From Larix kaempferi (lineage: Eukaryota > Streptophyta > Pinopsida > Pinales > Pinaceae): a DNA stretch of 64,000 bases. Shown here piece by piece: positions 45,931 through 58,536 of this stretch (within the stretch, counting starts at the first letter, position 1; each line of letters starts with the position of its first letter). The position numbers were made by a program, and so were the translations under genes. The stretch spans positions 56,399,501 to 56,463,500 of the forward strand of contig BSBM01000001.1 of the NCBI GenBank assembly GCA_027924585.1, given 5' to 3'. Below the pieces are notes generated by a model. The model was not told the origin of the DNA, did not search any database, and saw nothing but the letters and a program-made list of their open reading frames with translations.

Positions 45931-47835
45931 AATGGTGTAGACAACTAAGAAATCAATTATATACTCCATCGCAAAGATTAAATAAAGGCATATGATTCAA
46001 ATCAAGAAAGGAAACAATCCCTTTGTCAAGACTAGCCATGTCTATTGGATGGATGGATTGAAATGTAAAATGTAAAAAACAAAAAGTAATCTTTGAACAA
46101 TAAAATTCGTGACTAATCTTTTAAACACAAATAGAAAAAACACATAATGTAAACTTAAATTCAAATCTAAGTTTTATTTATAAGTTCAAATATATAATAA
46201 AAAAATATAAATTAATTATTATAATAATAATTATAAAAGAAGAAAAATATGGAAATAGTTTCGTGTTGAACTTTTCTACATGTACATTCTCCATCGTTCC
46301 TTGACAAACAACTAATGTATGTTCGAGAGCACAAAACAAAGGGATGGTGACAATTTTGTTAGGTAGATCCTCATAAGTCAAAAAGAGAAAATATGGCCCT
46401 CCATAGATGTGTCCCTCATGATTAAAATATACCTACGGTATGTGATACATAGCACTAAGGAAGTCCCAAACTATGATGATGCCCCTCACACCATAAGAAA
46501 AAGAGAAAGCCATATGGCATGCGTATGATACTAACACTCTAAGGGTTGTGCATTAAGTGTGTACATGACATACACAACCATTACAATTATTTGCGAAGAT
46601 GGAGGACTTTATTATTATGAAGAGAAAATGATTTTGAAATATTATAAGTTTTTGTTTGTGTGTGTGTTTTTTTTTAAATGGAGTAGGAAAAAGTTTCTAT
46701 TATTATTAATTGTTTATATAATTTTAATATTTTAATATGCAGTTATATCATTGTGTGTAAAAAAAATATGAATATCTAAATAATTTGTTGGTAATCTGTA
46801 ATGGAGAAAACTTCTATTCTTGACAGATGTTTCTGGTTGTTGGATCATTAACATATTTCTTTATATTAGAGGAAGATGAATTCTTAACCAATTAGAAACA
46901 TTTGTAAGTCATACTTTAAGACCAAAAGAATGTTTTAGCCTAGATAATATATGCAAAAAAATATCATGTACTATCATTTCCGATGCTACAATAATGGGGT
47001 CATGTGCTTTAAAGTAACATCTAGCCTTAGTCCCATACATGAAATTAGATAGTACCCTCAGTTACAATTTAACCTCTTTCTCAACAGTGAATAGACGAAA
47101 ATTATGTTGAGAAGATTACAATAAATTAGTTGAAATAAAAATAAATTGAACACAGTCTTGAAAGTATTTTTGAATACTTATGATATCAACATTTAAATTT
47201 TAGGTATTAAATTTTGAGTTTCAATGGAAAGGGATTCAAAACTAGCTTTGATATGATAGTGATAGAATTATATGGGAACATAAGTATATATTAATAGTGA
47301 AGTCTAGGGGACATGGTATTGCTTACCATGCACTATTGATAATGTGATAATTCTGACTATACAAAAGCAATAACATGGCAAGGTTGATGTGGAATTGATT
47401 ACATGTCAATATCTCAATGGAAGGGGTCACAAAGAAAAGGGCTACATGTCATGTCGTCATAGGTCCACATATCTTTATTTAAAACGATCTCCTTCAAAAA
47501 CATTCAAAGGGCCCTCACTTACAAAGAAAACTCCTCCATGTGTGGTGGCTTGATCTTGGAAAGGAGAGTAGAGCCCATGAAAAGGGGAGTGTGCCAAGGT
47601 ACTACCTATCAAGCACTCCACTAAAATAGGAGGATATGGACCACCAAAAAGGGATGTTAGTGCCATTGGAAAAATGACCATGAGACAAACAAACTAGGCC
47701 CACATTGGGAACAAACACTAGTGAGTTCCACTAAAGACCAGTAGAGTCAAGAAGGGTCCACAAACATACCATGAAAAATGAGCTAAGGGCCAAATTATTT
47801 CATACACCTTTGAATTAAATACATCTATTCAAGAA
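45931..47835. repeat. 1.9 kb tandem segmental duplication, copy 1
   Basis: Begins 'aatggtgtagacaactaag' and ends just before the same words at 47836. It matches copy 2 along its length with scattered substitutions and small indels (offset shifts from 1905 to 1919 to 1870). No recognisable gene; an ORF of 68 codons (47681-47475, minus) is the same in both copies. Confidence 0.95.
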
Positions 47836-49690
47836 AATGGTGTAGACAACTAAGAAATCAATTCTATACTCCATCGCAAAGATTAAATAAAGGCATATGA
47901 TTCAAATCAAGAAATGAAACAATCCCTATGTCTATTGGATGGATGGATTGAAATGTAAAAAGTAAAAAACAATCTACATGGATTGAAATCTAAAAGAAAA
48001 AAGAAAAAATCTTTGAAGAATAAAATTCGTGACTAATCTTTTAAACACAAATAGAAAAACACATAATGTAAACTTAAATTCAAATCTAAGTTTTATTTAT
48101 AAGTTCAAATATATAATAAAAAAATATAAATTAATTATTATAATAATAATTATAAAAGAGGAAAAATATGGAAATAGTTTCGTGTTAAACTTTTCTACAT
48201 GTACATTCTCCATCGTTCCTTGACAAACAACTAATGTATGTTCGAGAGCACAAAACGAAGGGATGGTGACAATTTTGTTAGGTAGATCCTCATAAGTCAA
48301 AAAGAGAAAACATGGCCCTCCATAGATGTGTCCCTCCTGATTAAAATATGATGATGCCCCTCACACCATAAGAAAAAGAGGAAGCCATATGGCATTCGTA
48401 TGATAATGACACTCTAAGGGTTGTGCATTAAGTGTGTACATGACATACACAACCATTACAATTATTTGGGAAGATGGAGGACTTTATTATTATGAAGAGA
48501 AAATGATTTTGAAATATTATAAGTTTTTGTTTGTGTTTTTTTTTCAAATGGAGTAGGAAAAAGTCTCTATTATTATTAATTGTTTATATAATTCTAATAT
48601 TTTAATATGCAGTATATCATTGTGTGTAAAAAAAATATGAAAATCTAAATAATTCGTTGGTAATTTGTAATGGAGAAAACTTCTACTCTTGACAGATGTT
48701 TCTAGTTGTTGGATCATTAACATATTTCTTTACATTAGAGGAAGATGAATTCTTAACCAATTAGAAACATTTGTAAGTCATACTTTAGTACCAAAAGAAT
48801 GTTTTAGCCTGGATAATATATGCAAAAAAAATATCATGTACTATCATTTCCAATGCTACAATAATGGGGTCATGTGCTTTAAAGTAACATCTAGCCTTAG
48901 TCCCATACATGAAATTAGATAGTACCCTCAGTTACAATTTAACCTCTTTCTCAAGAGTGAATAGACAAAAATTATGTTGAGAAGATTACAATAAATTAGT
49001 TGAAATAAAAATAAATTGAACACAGTCTTGAAAGTATTTTTGGATACTTATGATATCAACATTTAAATTTTAGGTATTAAATTTTGAGTTTCAATGGAAA
49101 GGGATTCAAAACTAGCTTTGATATGATAGTGATAGAATTATATGGGAACATAAGTATATATTACTAGTGAAGTCTAGGGGACATGGTAGTGCTTACCATG
49201 CACTATTGATAATGTGATAATTCTGACTATACAAAAGCAATAACATGGCAAGGTTGATGTGGAATTGATTACATGTCAATATCTCAATGGAAGGGGTCAC
49301 AAAGAAAATGGCTATATGTCATGTCGTCATAGGTACACATATCTTTATTTAAAACGATCTCCTTCAAAAACATTCAAAGGGCCCTCACTTACAAAGAAAA
49401 CTCCTCCATGTGTGGTGGCTTGATCCTGGAAAGGAGAGTAGAGCCCATGAAAAGGGGAGTGTGCCAAGGTACTACCTATCAAGCACTCCACTAAAATAGG
49501 AGGATATGGACCACCAAAAAGGGATGTTAGTGCCATTGGAAAAATGACCATGAGCCAAACAAACTAGGCCCACATTGGGAACAAACACTAGTGAGTTCCA
49601 CTAAAGACCAGTAGAGTCAAGAAGGGTCCACAAACATACCATGAAAAATGAGCTAAGGGCCAAATTATTTCATACACCTTTGAATTAATT
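47836..49690. repeat. 1.9 kb tandem segmental duplication, copy 2
   Basis: Second copy, ending near 'cacctttgaatta' (49687), after which the flanks diverge. Relative to copy 1 it lacks about 45 bases near 48350 ('acctacggtatgtgatac...' in copy 1) and has a short insertion near 47975. Divergence is low, of the order of a few percent by eye. Confidence 0.95.
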
Positions 49691-51470
49691 TTGCAATTCT
49701 TAAGTTTTAAATGGTGTAGTTAGCATGTCATAATTGAAAAGAAGAAAGAAATACCATAGTTTTAACAGTTTGATAAAAGAGAGAAATGGCAAATGTTGTG
49801 AATTCAATACTCAAAAACAACATAAAAAGCAAGAATATACACAAATTTCATTGAATATGAGCATGGATCACAAGTCTCAAAGAGATAATAATGATTACTT
49901 AAAAAATCATTCCTGATACATTAAGAAAAACTCCTCCAAATAGCCCAAGTACGTTTATATAACCAAATCATATTAATTCCATGTTTCTAATAAAGACTAT
50001 ACTAACCTCTATATATAAATATTCTCACCCATTGTTCTTGGAGAACTAGGAACTGCAGAAGTGAAGAATGATTATTTTTAAGAAGAGGTGGTGTAAATAA
50101 AAATCGTTATAACAATAAATCACAAGTGAGTGTATGGAATAACTCTAATCAATGCAATATGTCATGGTAGATCAATCCATAGGATTGTCTATGTATAAGA
50201 AAAACATAATTAACTAATTCCCTTAAGATAAGGAACACGTAGTCAACTTTGATCACCTTAGGAACACCCAAATATTCATATTTTTGACCTAGACCTTTGC
50301 AATAGTGTACCTAGTAAGGACAATTCGACTTTTTGGTTACTCTAAAAGTGTTTACACCACGTTTGGGGTGATTCGTGAGATTTTAGGTTCATGGTGTGTG
50401 CTTATCCCCTGGATGGTTCAAGATCGATGTAGCATGAGAGATGGTTCGTGATGGATATGCACACTTGTGATATCTTCCTTAGTGAATGTTAGAACTCAAA
50501 TGATCATTGGCTCAATCTTCTTCCCTAGGGAATTGGAGATATCTTGCTTGGATGGTAGACACCTTACATGATGGACACATGGAGGATTCACATAGTGGGA
50601 GAATGCTCTATAGGATATGAGGAGAATTATTCATTGTGGAGGAGGGATACTAGCCCTAAATTAGATGTGGCAGCTTGGTGTCCTATTTGGAGGATTAGAG
50701 ATGGCATGGATATGCCTAGGGCTTCAACAATGTTATTGTAAGGTGTAGATTCCCCAGTGGATTACTTGACTTTGGAGGATGGGTGGAATATTTCGAGTCT
50801 TGGGATGGACTAGTATGGACTTACCTTGCATAGCTACATCAACTTGGGTCACCATTGTGCATGACTCATCATTGGATCTTGACACTTGTACTCTAAGAGT
50901 GGAGTGCTTCACTTGTGTATTGTGTCTTAATTATGTTTAATAGGCTTGCTCATCAGGATTAGGCCAACCTATGTTATACTATTGGCCTCTTGTACCTCTC
51001 ATATAGATCAAGGAAGGAGATCTTATTTCTATATAACACATCACATCATGTATTCAACTATATCTCTTCTTTGGAGTGCTCTCATAGTGATGTGCCAGGG
51101 TTCATGAGGAAACCCTATTGCAGCATACGAGGAGGTGGAGATTTTTTCCCTCTTGAGATTCTTCTTTGTACATTTGATCTATATCTTGGATGCTAGGGTC
51201 TCTAAGTATTTTGGACCATCTTGGATTTTAGGGAGGGTTTTGTCCCTTAGAAGCTAGAGGTTAGGGTTTGGAAACCCTTGGATGTATTTAGGGAAGAGGA
51301 GGAGGAGGATGTATTTACTTGGAGATAGTGTTGGAGGGATCCTTGAAATTGAAGGAGCTAAGGTTTGTTGAATAGTCCTAGCTAGGGAATTTTGGGTGGT
51401 TGGAATTTTTCCTAGCCTTGAGAGGAGGATATGGTATGTATGTAGTTCATTCATTAAGTCCGTGTGCATG
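49691..51470. other. No gene seen; G/T-rich text at 50.3-51.4 kb could be an old LTR
   Basis: No ORF with motifs. 50,340-51,420 is richer in G than its surroundings, with recurring 'ttggagga' and 'gatatggtatg' words, as in old long LTRs. No end signals were found. Confidence 0.4.

Positions 51471-51472
<2 letters not shown>

Positions 51473-51512
<40 letters not shown>
51473..51512. repeat. (CA)n microsatellite
   Basis: About 17 CA units preceded by 'cacgcgcg'. Confidence 0.95.
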
Positions 51513-51515
<3 letters not shown>

Positions 51516-51610
51516 GAGATTTCCAACTATCAACATACTATGTATATTTCATATTGATTTTAATATTTTATATTCCAGGGATGGTTATTTCCATCTCTTA
51601 AAAGTTTTTT

Positions 51611-52373
51611 TGACACAAACCCAGTCGATAGGGGTTCCACTCACTGTCGACACCTGAACCACCACGATCTCCCTGAGCACTGGCCTAGACAGGTTTAACC
51701 CCATCCAACAACACCTGCAGAGCAGATGAGGTCTCACATATGATGTTCAAGGGAGAGTTGACGGAACCATGTTTCTACCGAATGAACGAGGATGTTTGCG
51801 GCTTAATTACTTAACTTATTGCGACATTTCAGAAGTAGATCTATGCATTTAACTTCGACATTACTTATATTCATAGCATCATTCAACAGAAACATTCATC
51901 ATCACAACAAATATAATAGTAAAGAATTAATTGCAGCAAGAAAACATAGCATCATTCATATATCGCAACATGCATTACCACGGGTGAACAAAAGAGACAT
52001 AGGGATTCTGCAAAACAGCTCTGTGATATCATATTAACTCCGTAAAAACCCAGATACAACATCTCCGCAAAATACAGATCTCACAGATATCTCTTGATCT
52101 CAGATACACAATCAAAGACGCATAATCCTAGATATCCAACACCTACACATCTATGACTATTTATAGGCTTTTGTCTTTACATTGCTTGTCCACTTACTAA
52201 CAACTTCCTAACTGACACTTCGAGCAAATGACCCAAAATCTAACTATCATGGTCCAAATGACCCAAAAACCTGCATACCGCGGTACAATTGACCCAAAAA
52301 TACAAAAAACTAACATCATTTGTGCTCGACCTTCCGCCTTTCGAGGTATCGCAACACTCGAGGTGCTGTGACA
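51611..52373 (-). repeat. 3' LTR of large gypsy element (763 bp)
   Basis: In plus orientation the outer end is TGACACAAACCC (51611). The inner end is placed at CTGTGACA (52373), so the minus-strand LTR reads TGTCACAGC...TTTGTGTCA. The outer ~510 bases match 63494-64000. The inner end is inferred from the near-inverted TGTCACA/TGACACA termini. Confidence 0.8.
52159..52168 (-). promoter_or_regulatory. TATA box in the 3' LTR
   Basis: Minus-strand CCTATAAATA, a strong plant TATA match, about 210 bases into the LTR. This fixes the U3/R boundary near 52130. Confidence 0.6.
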
Positions 52374-52639
52374 ATGACCCATCCTAACTACCTGCTAATA
52401 GGCCCCCAACACAATCTTGAGGCTCACCCTCGAGCCACATCAGCCGGACAAAGTGTATGCAGTGGTCTTGACTCTGAATTCCTCGTCTTGTTGGTCGACT
52501 TCTGTGACCTGCTCCTTTACTTCTGTATCCAGCGTCTAACTGTCGATTACATCCTGGGGAGATGGATGCTCAGTCAGCTTTGCCGCAACTTGTTGGCGAC
52601 CCTCCTATACAACCTGGAGTGCCGCACCAGCTTTAGTCA

Positions 52640-55117
52640 TAAACTGACCGCCAATCTCTTGGAAATCCTCCAACTGTGTAGTGCGCTTTTTTGACGCTCG
52701 TCGGCCTTGGTGATGCCCTGCTGCAACTCTTTCAAGTCCACGGACTTGGAAACCTGCTCCATTGGTGGCATCATACGCATCGCTATTTTGAGTGTTGCCA
52801 ATTGCCCCTCTGCTTCCTTCCTGAGCTGGGTCAACTGATCAATCTTCTCATCCTGAATGATGCGTCCCCAAAATTGGACGGTGTCGGCTGTAAGTTTTGT
52901 CGCTGCCATTTCTAGCTCTGTTACCTGTGCTTCCACCTCCTCAATAGCATGTTTGCGCTCATCGACTTGCGCTTTGGGTGTACCAGGTTTCACCAGGGTT
53001 GTTAACTCCTGGTTTTCCTATTGCAATCGAGCAATGGTAGCCCCAAGTTGTTGCGCGCATTGAATCACATCCAATTCTGCAGTGGCCTCTGGTAAATGGT
53101 GACAAGCCTCTGCGATGGACTCCTCCACCCGCACACTTTGATCCCACAAATTGGCCTTCTCCACAATGAGGTGATCCTATTCCTGCTTCAATTCTTCAAT
53201 TACTCAAGCCTTCTCAGCCCGTTCTTTCTTGATGTCCTCTTCCAACTCATCCATGGCCTATCACGCTATAGAAACCTTCCTTGTTAACTCTTTGACTACT
53301 TCCTTAGTAGCTGCCTCGCTCTCCTACAATCGCAGGCACTTATTGTTGATCTCATGCATCATGTTCGCCATCTCCCGGGTGGCAACCGCCTGCATATTTG
53401 TCAATGCTTTCGTTGGAAGCGCATTGACGTTGATAGTCACTTTCTCTAACGGCTATAGAGAAGCTTTCAAAGCCTCATTATCTTTCACAATCGCAGTCAG
53501 GGGAATATCGACATTCCTGACCTGTGGCTCAGTGCTGATTGTGCCAATTGCCTGCATCGGTGCTCCTTCTGGTGCGTTCTTCAAAATGATTTCGCATAAG
53601 GAATCCAGGTGGGCAGTGATCGCATGGAAACCTTCATCTGCCTTACTATCATTGTGTGAGCTGCATTGGTTGCACTATTCAGAGCGTGAATTAGGCGACC
53701 AAATTGTGCCTCCGACGTCAGGGGGATCCCACTGATTGTCGCGTGGTCCTGGTGTCCTTTCGTTTGGCCTTCTACAACTCGACGCTCATCATTCGTAGGG
53801 GTCTGCGATGATTCCTCATCCGAAACATGACGCTATTCATCCATAACTGGCATATCGGATGGTATCCCCGTAGACTCTTCCTGCTAAATAAATGGTTCGT
53901 GCCATTGGACTGGCCAGTCGTCGATGATCGAATCCAAGTCTTCATCTGTTAACTTATAGGAGGTCTATAACCACTTCCTATCTGTATCGCGGCACGCTTG
54001 CACATAGATACTGTGTGGTCCAATCATGAACTGGGAAATCCCCTTGTATTTCTCAATAGTGGCCTGAGTCAACCACAGAATCTGCTCAGGGGCCACCTAC
54101 AACACTTCCCAATACGACCAGAACTGCGTGGCACAATCCTTGAGCCGCTCTGGTTCTTGCACCCACCACAGATTTTGGTAGCGTGCTCCCTTGCGTTCTT
54201 CCACCGCATTCACCTCCATGCCTTGGTAATCGTCAGGTTCCATCCAGGAGACCAACGCGACTAATATCATCAGCCAACTATAAGTGAATGACCGCTGTCC
54301 TGCTTGGGCCGCCAGCGCATCCTCCGTCAACTGGTTAAGTAAAAACAGGGACTAGTTCGTCTGCACGCCTGTCGCACATAGCTCTGCATAGGAGACATCC
54401 CTAGAGTTGCGTTGATTGGGTCGAGTGTTCCGCAGGATTTTGGTAGCCAATATTCGCGCCCCAATATTGACTGCGGGCTCATTGATCGTTTCCAAGTGGT
54501 AAGCCCGTCCGTCTTTCTGCATTTTGTACCACTTTCACAACCTTGCTGCAAGCTTTTTGTCATTTTTCTTCCCCTAAAAGTATTGTGACGGGTCAACCCC
54601 ATCCTTCGGCAAGCTTGTGATCTCAGAAATTAGGTCCATCGTCACGGTGACCTGCCTGTCCAACCATAGCACCCCGCCATGAAAACAAGCCAGCAACTGC
54701 TTGACGTAGGCATTGGCTTCCGTCAACCACCCGAAATGTGGCATGTAGATCATCCCCAACAACCCAGCCTTCTCTAACCCACGCGCCCAATCATGTGGAA
54801 TGGGTGGCACCAGACCGCTCTCCCCTAGTGCTCGGGGCTAAAAGGGCTCCGACATAACATCTTCCAGCGCCAGCAAGTCGTGATCGTCATACCGCAGCTG
54901 CATCAACACCGGTACGATCTCGTTGGTACAACTCATACCTAGCGGGATGGGAGAAATCTATATTTGATATCGCTGGTTCTTCGTGGGCTTCCTCGGCTGC
55001 ATCTCGGGTCGACATGGAGGTCAGTAGCCTAGGATATCTGCAGAAAAAATGCCTGCACGGACTGTGGATTCCACAACTGTTGCTTGGTTTTTTAACCAAG
55101 CATGTGCAAGGATGCAC
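52640..55117 (-). pseudogene. Extra 3' gene of the large gypsy element, unknown function
   Basis: Minus-strand reading, same direction as pol, between integrase and 3' LTR. Near 55000 is an acidic start ('M-S-T-R-D-A-A-E-E-A-H'). Then 'M-I-Y-M-P-H-F-G-W-L', 'A-N-A-Y-V-K-Q-L-L-A-C-F-H-G-G' and 'L-I-S-E-I-T-S-L-P-K-D-G' (54,800-54,580), 'Y-S-W-L-M-I-L-V-A-L-V-S-W' (54,270) and, at 52990-52640, a heptad-rich coiled coil ('V-T-E-L-E-M-A-A-T-K-L'). Stops (TAA/TAG) and shifts break it into pieces at 54574, 54327, 54097 and 52637. It is not an envelope-like protein: no signal peptide or membrane segment was seen. It resembles anonymous plant repeat ORFs with a PMD-like flavour (inference). Confidence 0.6.
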
Positions 55118-55279
55118 CTGCTAACTAGTAGCAACAGTCTCAATAAAAGTATGTAAAAACTAATTTAACCAAATCTAACATTAACATGTGTAAAAGAAAT
55201 AAAAAACTGAATTTAAGAACATAAGCAATAAGATCTATGGAAAAACACTAACTTGAAAAATATTTGATTTTGTATTACC
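55118..55279 (-). other. Probable 5' intron of the extra 3' gene
   Basis: On the minus strand a donor 'tttgag|gtaatac' at about 55279 and an acceptor 'actagttagcag|gtgcat' at about 55118 bound a T/A-rich 160-base stretch. The sequence upstream of the donor has the look of a leader exon ending 'catcatcatcaccatttgag'. Confidence 0.5.
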
Positions 55280-55469
55280 TCAAATGGTGATGATGATGGG
55301 TGTTGAGCAACTCCAAGGTTAAGAAGCTCCAATATCCAATGGTCTCTTCTTCTCCAAAGCTTCAATGGGGATCTTCAAACTCAAAATGGGAGGCAATGGC
55401 TCTCGAAGAGAATTTGGCAGCATAAGGATAGGATGAAAATGTGGATGTATAATGAGGAGCCCCTATCAC

Positions 55470-55482
55470 CTTTTTATAGTTT
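55470..55482 (-). promoter_or_regulatory. Internal TATA box for the extra 3' gene
   Basis: Minus-strand ACTATAAAAAGG lies about 190 bases upstream of the candidate leader donor and 350 bases upstream of the coding start, far from the LTR. It suggests the 3' gene has its own promoter. Confidence 0.5.
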
Positions 55483-56556
55483 TTGGGTGATGGGTAATAC
55501 CAATATGGTTTTAAGGAAACCAATGGTATGGACCGACATGGTTTAGGTCTATTTTTCCCTCTTTTTCCTTTTTTGAATATTTTGAATATTTTTATTCCCT
55601 TTTAATATTTTTTGGGAATTTTGGACCCTTTTTTAGGATTTTTTGTGTTTTTTGAGGAAAAAATACATATTTTGAGGGAAAAAAGAGGTATTATGGTCTT
55701 TTTGGTGACCTTTTGATGGCTTTAGAGGCTCAAATGGTGGAAAAGTGGACAAATGGGTCGTGTGAATAAGGGAATGAGCTAGTGAGCACTTTTTGGGTGT
55801 TAACAACAACCCCCGAGCTCGATGGGATCTCCGCGGGTACGCCTTCTAGTACTTGGGCAGTGGAACGGGTGTGCCACTTCTCAGGCCACTCAAGGTTAAG
55901 TTGTGTCCCCCCCCTCTTCTAGCGCACCACGGAGGATGATCCCACCGGCATGTTAGCAACTTCGTCCTCAAGATTGACCTCTTCCTCAATGGCGGTAGGG
56001 ATGAGGGGTGACTCAGCTTCACTGGAAATCTCCACCGTCTCTGGCTCACTTGGCATGTCGCGTTCAAATCTTGCAATGCCAACAAATGGCTCACCCCGGC
56101 TCAACTCCGAACTTACTGAACACACTTCAACTGCACTCTGTAACAAACCTCCAACCTTGCACAATTCAACACTTGGCAAGTGAACTCACTCGTCTCGAAT
56201 AGGTACCTTCTGACCATCCATGGCCCATTCTTATAGCGCCCAACCGAATCCCTTGTAATCATGACTAAATTCTGCATTAACTCAGACCAAATCCCTTCTT
56301 AATGACCCAAATCCGTCGTTGATCTTATCACCCGATTTGGCTGGATCGGCCATTAATGCCCATCATTCGAACAAGCGTCGTTATTTAATTGTCTTAACTT
56401 TCAGCATTTATTGTTGATTTGACTCAATCGTCGTCCTACCATTGTCCCAGACCGCTCCTAACTTGCGGCACAAGCCTCCTACTTGCACACTCTATTCCTG
56501 CTGGTGCGCCATCCTACCACCGAGCAAACAACATTTTTTTTTTTTGCCGATGCGAC
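55483..56556 (-). other. Spacer between integrase and the internal promoter
   Basis: It holds one acidic minus-strand ORF (56179-55919, 'V-E-I-S-S-E-A-E-S-P' near its middle) whose link to pol is unclear. Around 55,550-55,730 it is T-rich with repeated 'ttttgaatatttt' words. Confidence 0.5.
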
Positions 56557-57530
56557 TCAGGCATCGCGCTGCTCCAAGCCCGACCTGTAGGGATTCAATC
56601 TGCTACCATTGATCAACTTTGGGAGCATCGCTCCATCTAATTGTTGTAACTGTACTGCTCCTCCTGAAGTTATGCGACTGATGCGATATGGACCAAGCCA
56701 ATGCAACTGCAATTTTCCTGGATGTTTCATAAACTTGCTATCATACAACAGCACCAAGTCACCGTGTTGAATCTGTTTGTTTTTTATGTGGCGATCATGC
56801 CAAGCCTTCTGGCGATCCTTCTCCACACTATGGTGGAATCCTGTAATAAATTGATCTTTGTCCAATTATACTAACTGCGCTAAACGCTCTTCTAATGCCA
56901 CTGCAGCATCCATACATGTTGCTGCCGCGATATGCAGACTCAGAACGATGTACTCCATAGGCATAATCGCTTCTTTCCCATACACCATCTTGAATGGTGT
57001 ATGTCTCGTCAACCTTTTACACGTGGTGCAATACGCCCAGAAGACTGCTAGGATTTTCAGATCCCAATCATTGCGGTTCACGTTCCACAACTCTGTCAGT
57101 GCATGTTCCAATATCTTGTTGAAAGCTTCCACCGCGCCATTGGCCTGTGGATTATATGTTGTACTCTTCTTATGTTGTATCTGCAGTTCCTCCGTCAATG
57201 CGCTGATGGTGCGGTTGAGAAAGTGACTGCCCTGATCACTCATCAATATATTGGGGCAGCCAAATCGAGTGACAATGTTTTCAAACAAGAACCACGCGGC
57301 TGTGGCCATGGAACAATCAACGACTGGTGCATCCTCCTCCCATCTTGTCAAGTAATCTATCACTGTGATGGTGTATCTTGCACCAGTGCACTTCCCAGGT
57401 GGGTTGATTGGTCCCACAAAATCCACTGCCCATTTGTCAAATGGCTCCAATGTCAATTGAGGTATCAGCGGCATCTCATCCCTTCTGGAGGGCTTTCCGG
57501 TTCTCTAACAAACATAACAGGACCGTGCAT
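56557..57530 (-). pseudogene. Gypsy integrase of large element
   Basis: Minus-strand, same frame as RT. The core has D in 'K-W-A-V-D-F-V-G-P-I', D in 'L-M-S-D-Q-G-S-H-F' and E in 'N-G-A-V-E-A-F-N-K', so the D,D(35)E triad is intact. Upstream, the zinc domain has 'E-A-H-A-G-V-A-G-G-N' where one His of HHCC is Asn, and 'C-Y-V-C' with both Cys present. The C-terminal part ('H-D-R-H-I-K-N-K', 'L-H-W-L-G-P-Y-R-I') ends at TAA/TGA near 56557. In-frame stops fall near 57505 and 56866. No chromodomain follows. Confidence 0.88.
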
Positions 57531-58533
57531 AGTCTGTCGCATCGTTGTGCAGCATGGGACACCAGAGCCCTGCACGAAGCACTTTCCTGGTAGTCACACG
57601 ACCGCCATAGTTCCCCCCAGCCACTCCTGCATGTGCTTCTGCCAAGATTTGCCCTTGCTCATGAGGCAAAACACAATGCTGTAGTATCTCATCTGAGCCT
57701 AATTTGTACAACTCGCCTGCAATTAGTTGGAAATCTACAGCCTTGACCACCAATTGTTTCTTTTGACTAGTGGTGAAATCCTCAGGTGCAGTACTTGTCG
57801 TTAGAAACTGAATGATTTCTTCATAGTAGCCATCGGCCACTTCAACCTTAAAGAGTTGCACATCAGGAAACCCATCGTCAATGTTAGTGGGATCCTCTCC
57901 TGTCTCAATCGGCGATAGATAATCAGGTATGGCATTCAAATGTCCTGGCTTCACAATCACTTCAAAATCAAACTCCTGAAAATGAAGTAGCCAACAACAT
58001 ATCTTCCCCCCCAACACAAGCTTATTGACAAAGTATTTTAAGGCAGAATGGTCTGTGAACATCTTAAAGTGGCCTCCCAATAACTAGTGTTGAAACTTCC
58101 GCAGCGCATAGACCATCGCCAGGCCTTCCCTTTATGTGGTGGTATAGTTTCTTTTTGCAGATGAAAAATTCCAACTTGTGAAAGGAATGGGGTGATTGAG
58201 ATCCCCCTCTCCTAGTTGTTCCAGCACCACACCTAGTGCAATTGATGATGCATCAATGTAGACATGGAATTCCTTACTCGAGTCCGAAAATACCAGTATC
58301 GGTGTTGAATCCATTTTAGCTTTCAGTGTCTCAAAACTATATTTACATTCAGGGCTCCACTGAAACACTGCATCTTTCTTCAATAACTTCTCCATAGGGG
58401 TTGTGATCGCTGCATAACCCCTGATGAACTTGCAATAATACCTGGTATGTCCCAACGTCACCCTCAACTGCTTAACATTAGTCGGCAGTGTTAAGCTCAA
58501 AATGAGCGCAATATTTGTTGGATCGACTAACAA
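57505..58533 (-). pseudogene. Gypsy RT connection and RNase H of large element
   Basis: One frame, stops near 58132 and 58080. It includes 'L-G-H-T-R-Y-Y-C-K-F-I', 'F-H-V-Y-I-D-A-S-S-I-A-L-G' (first RNase H Asp), 'R-E-G-L-A-M-V-Y-A-L' (Glu), 'F-T-D-H-S-A-L-K-Y' (Asp) and 'F-D-F-E-V-I-V-K-P-G'. The usual D-x-L-S-R reads D-Y-L-S-P. Catalytic acidic residues are otherwise present. Integrase zinc domain follows at 57600-57520. Confidence 0.86.
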
Positions 58534-58536
58534 CCC

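Noticed and set aside
46178-46381. 67-codon ORF present in both 1.9 kb copies (also 48097-48300)
   Set aside because: Ends in a translated AT-rich run and shares the general low divergence of the duplication; conservation is not evidence of function.
53229-53735. 168-codon plus-strand ORF
   Set aside because: Antisense to the coiled-coil-rich part of the 3' gene; hydrophobic composition is a shadow of the opposite strand.
57103-57684. 193-codon plus-strand ORF
   Set aside because: Antisense shadow of the gypsy integrase, with no domain of its own.
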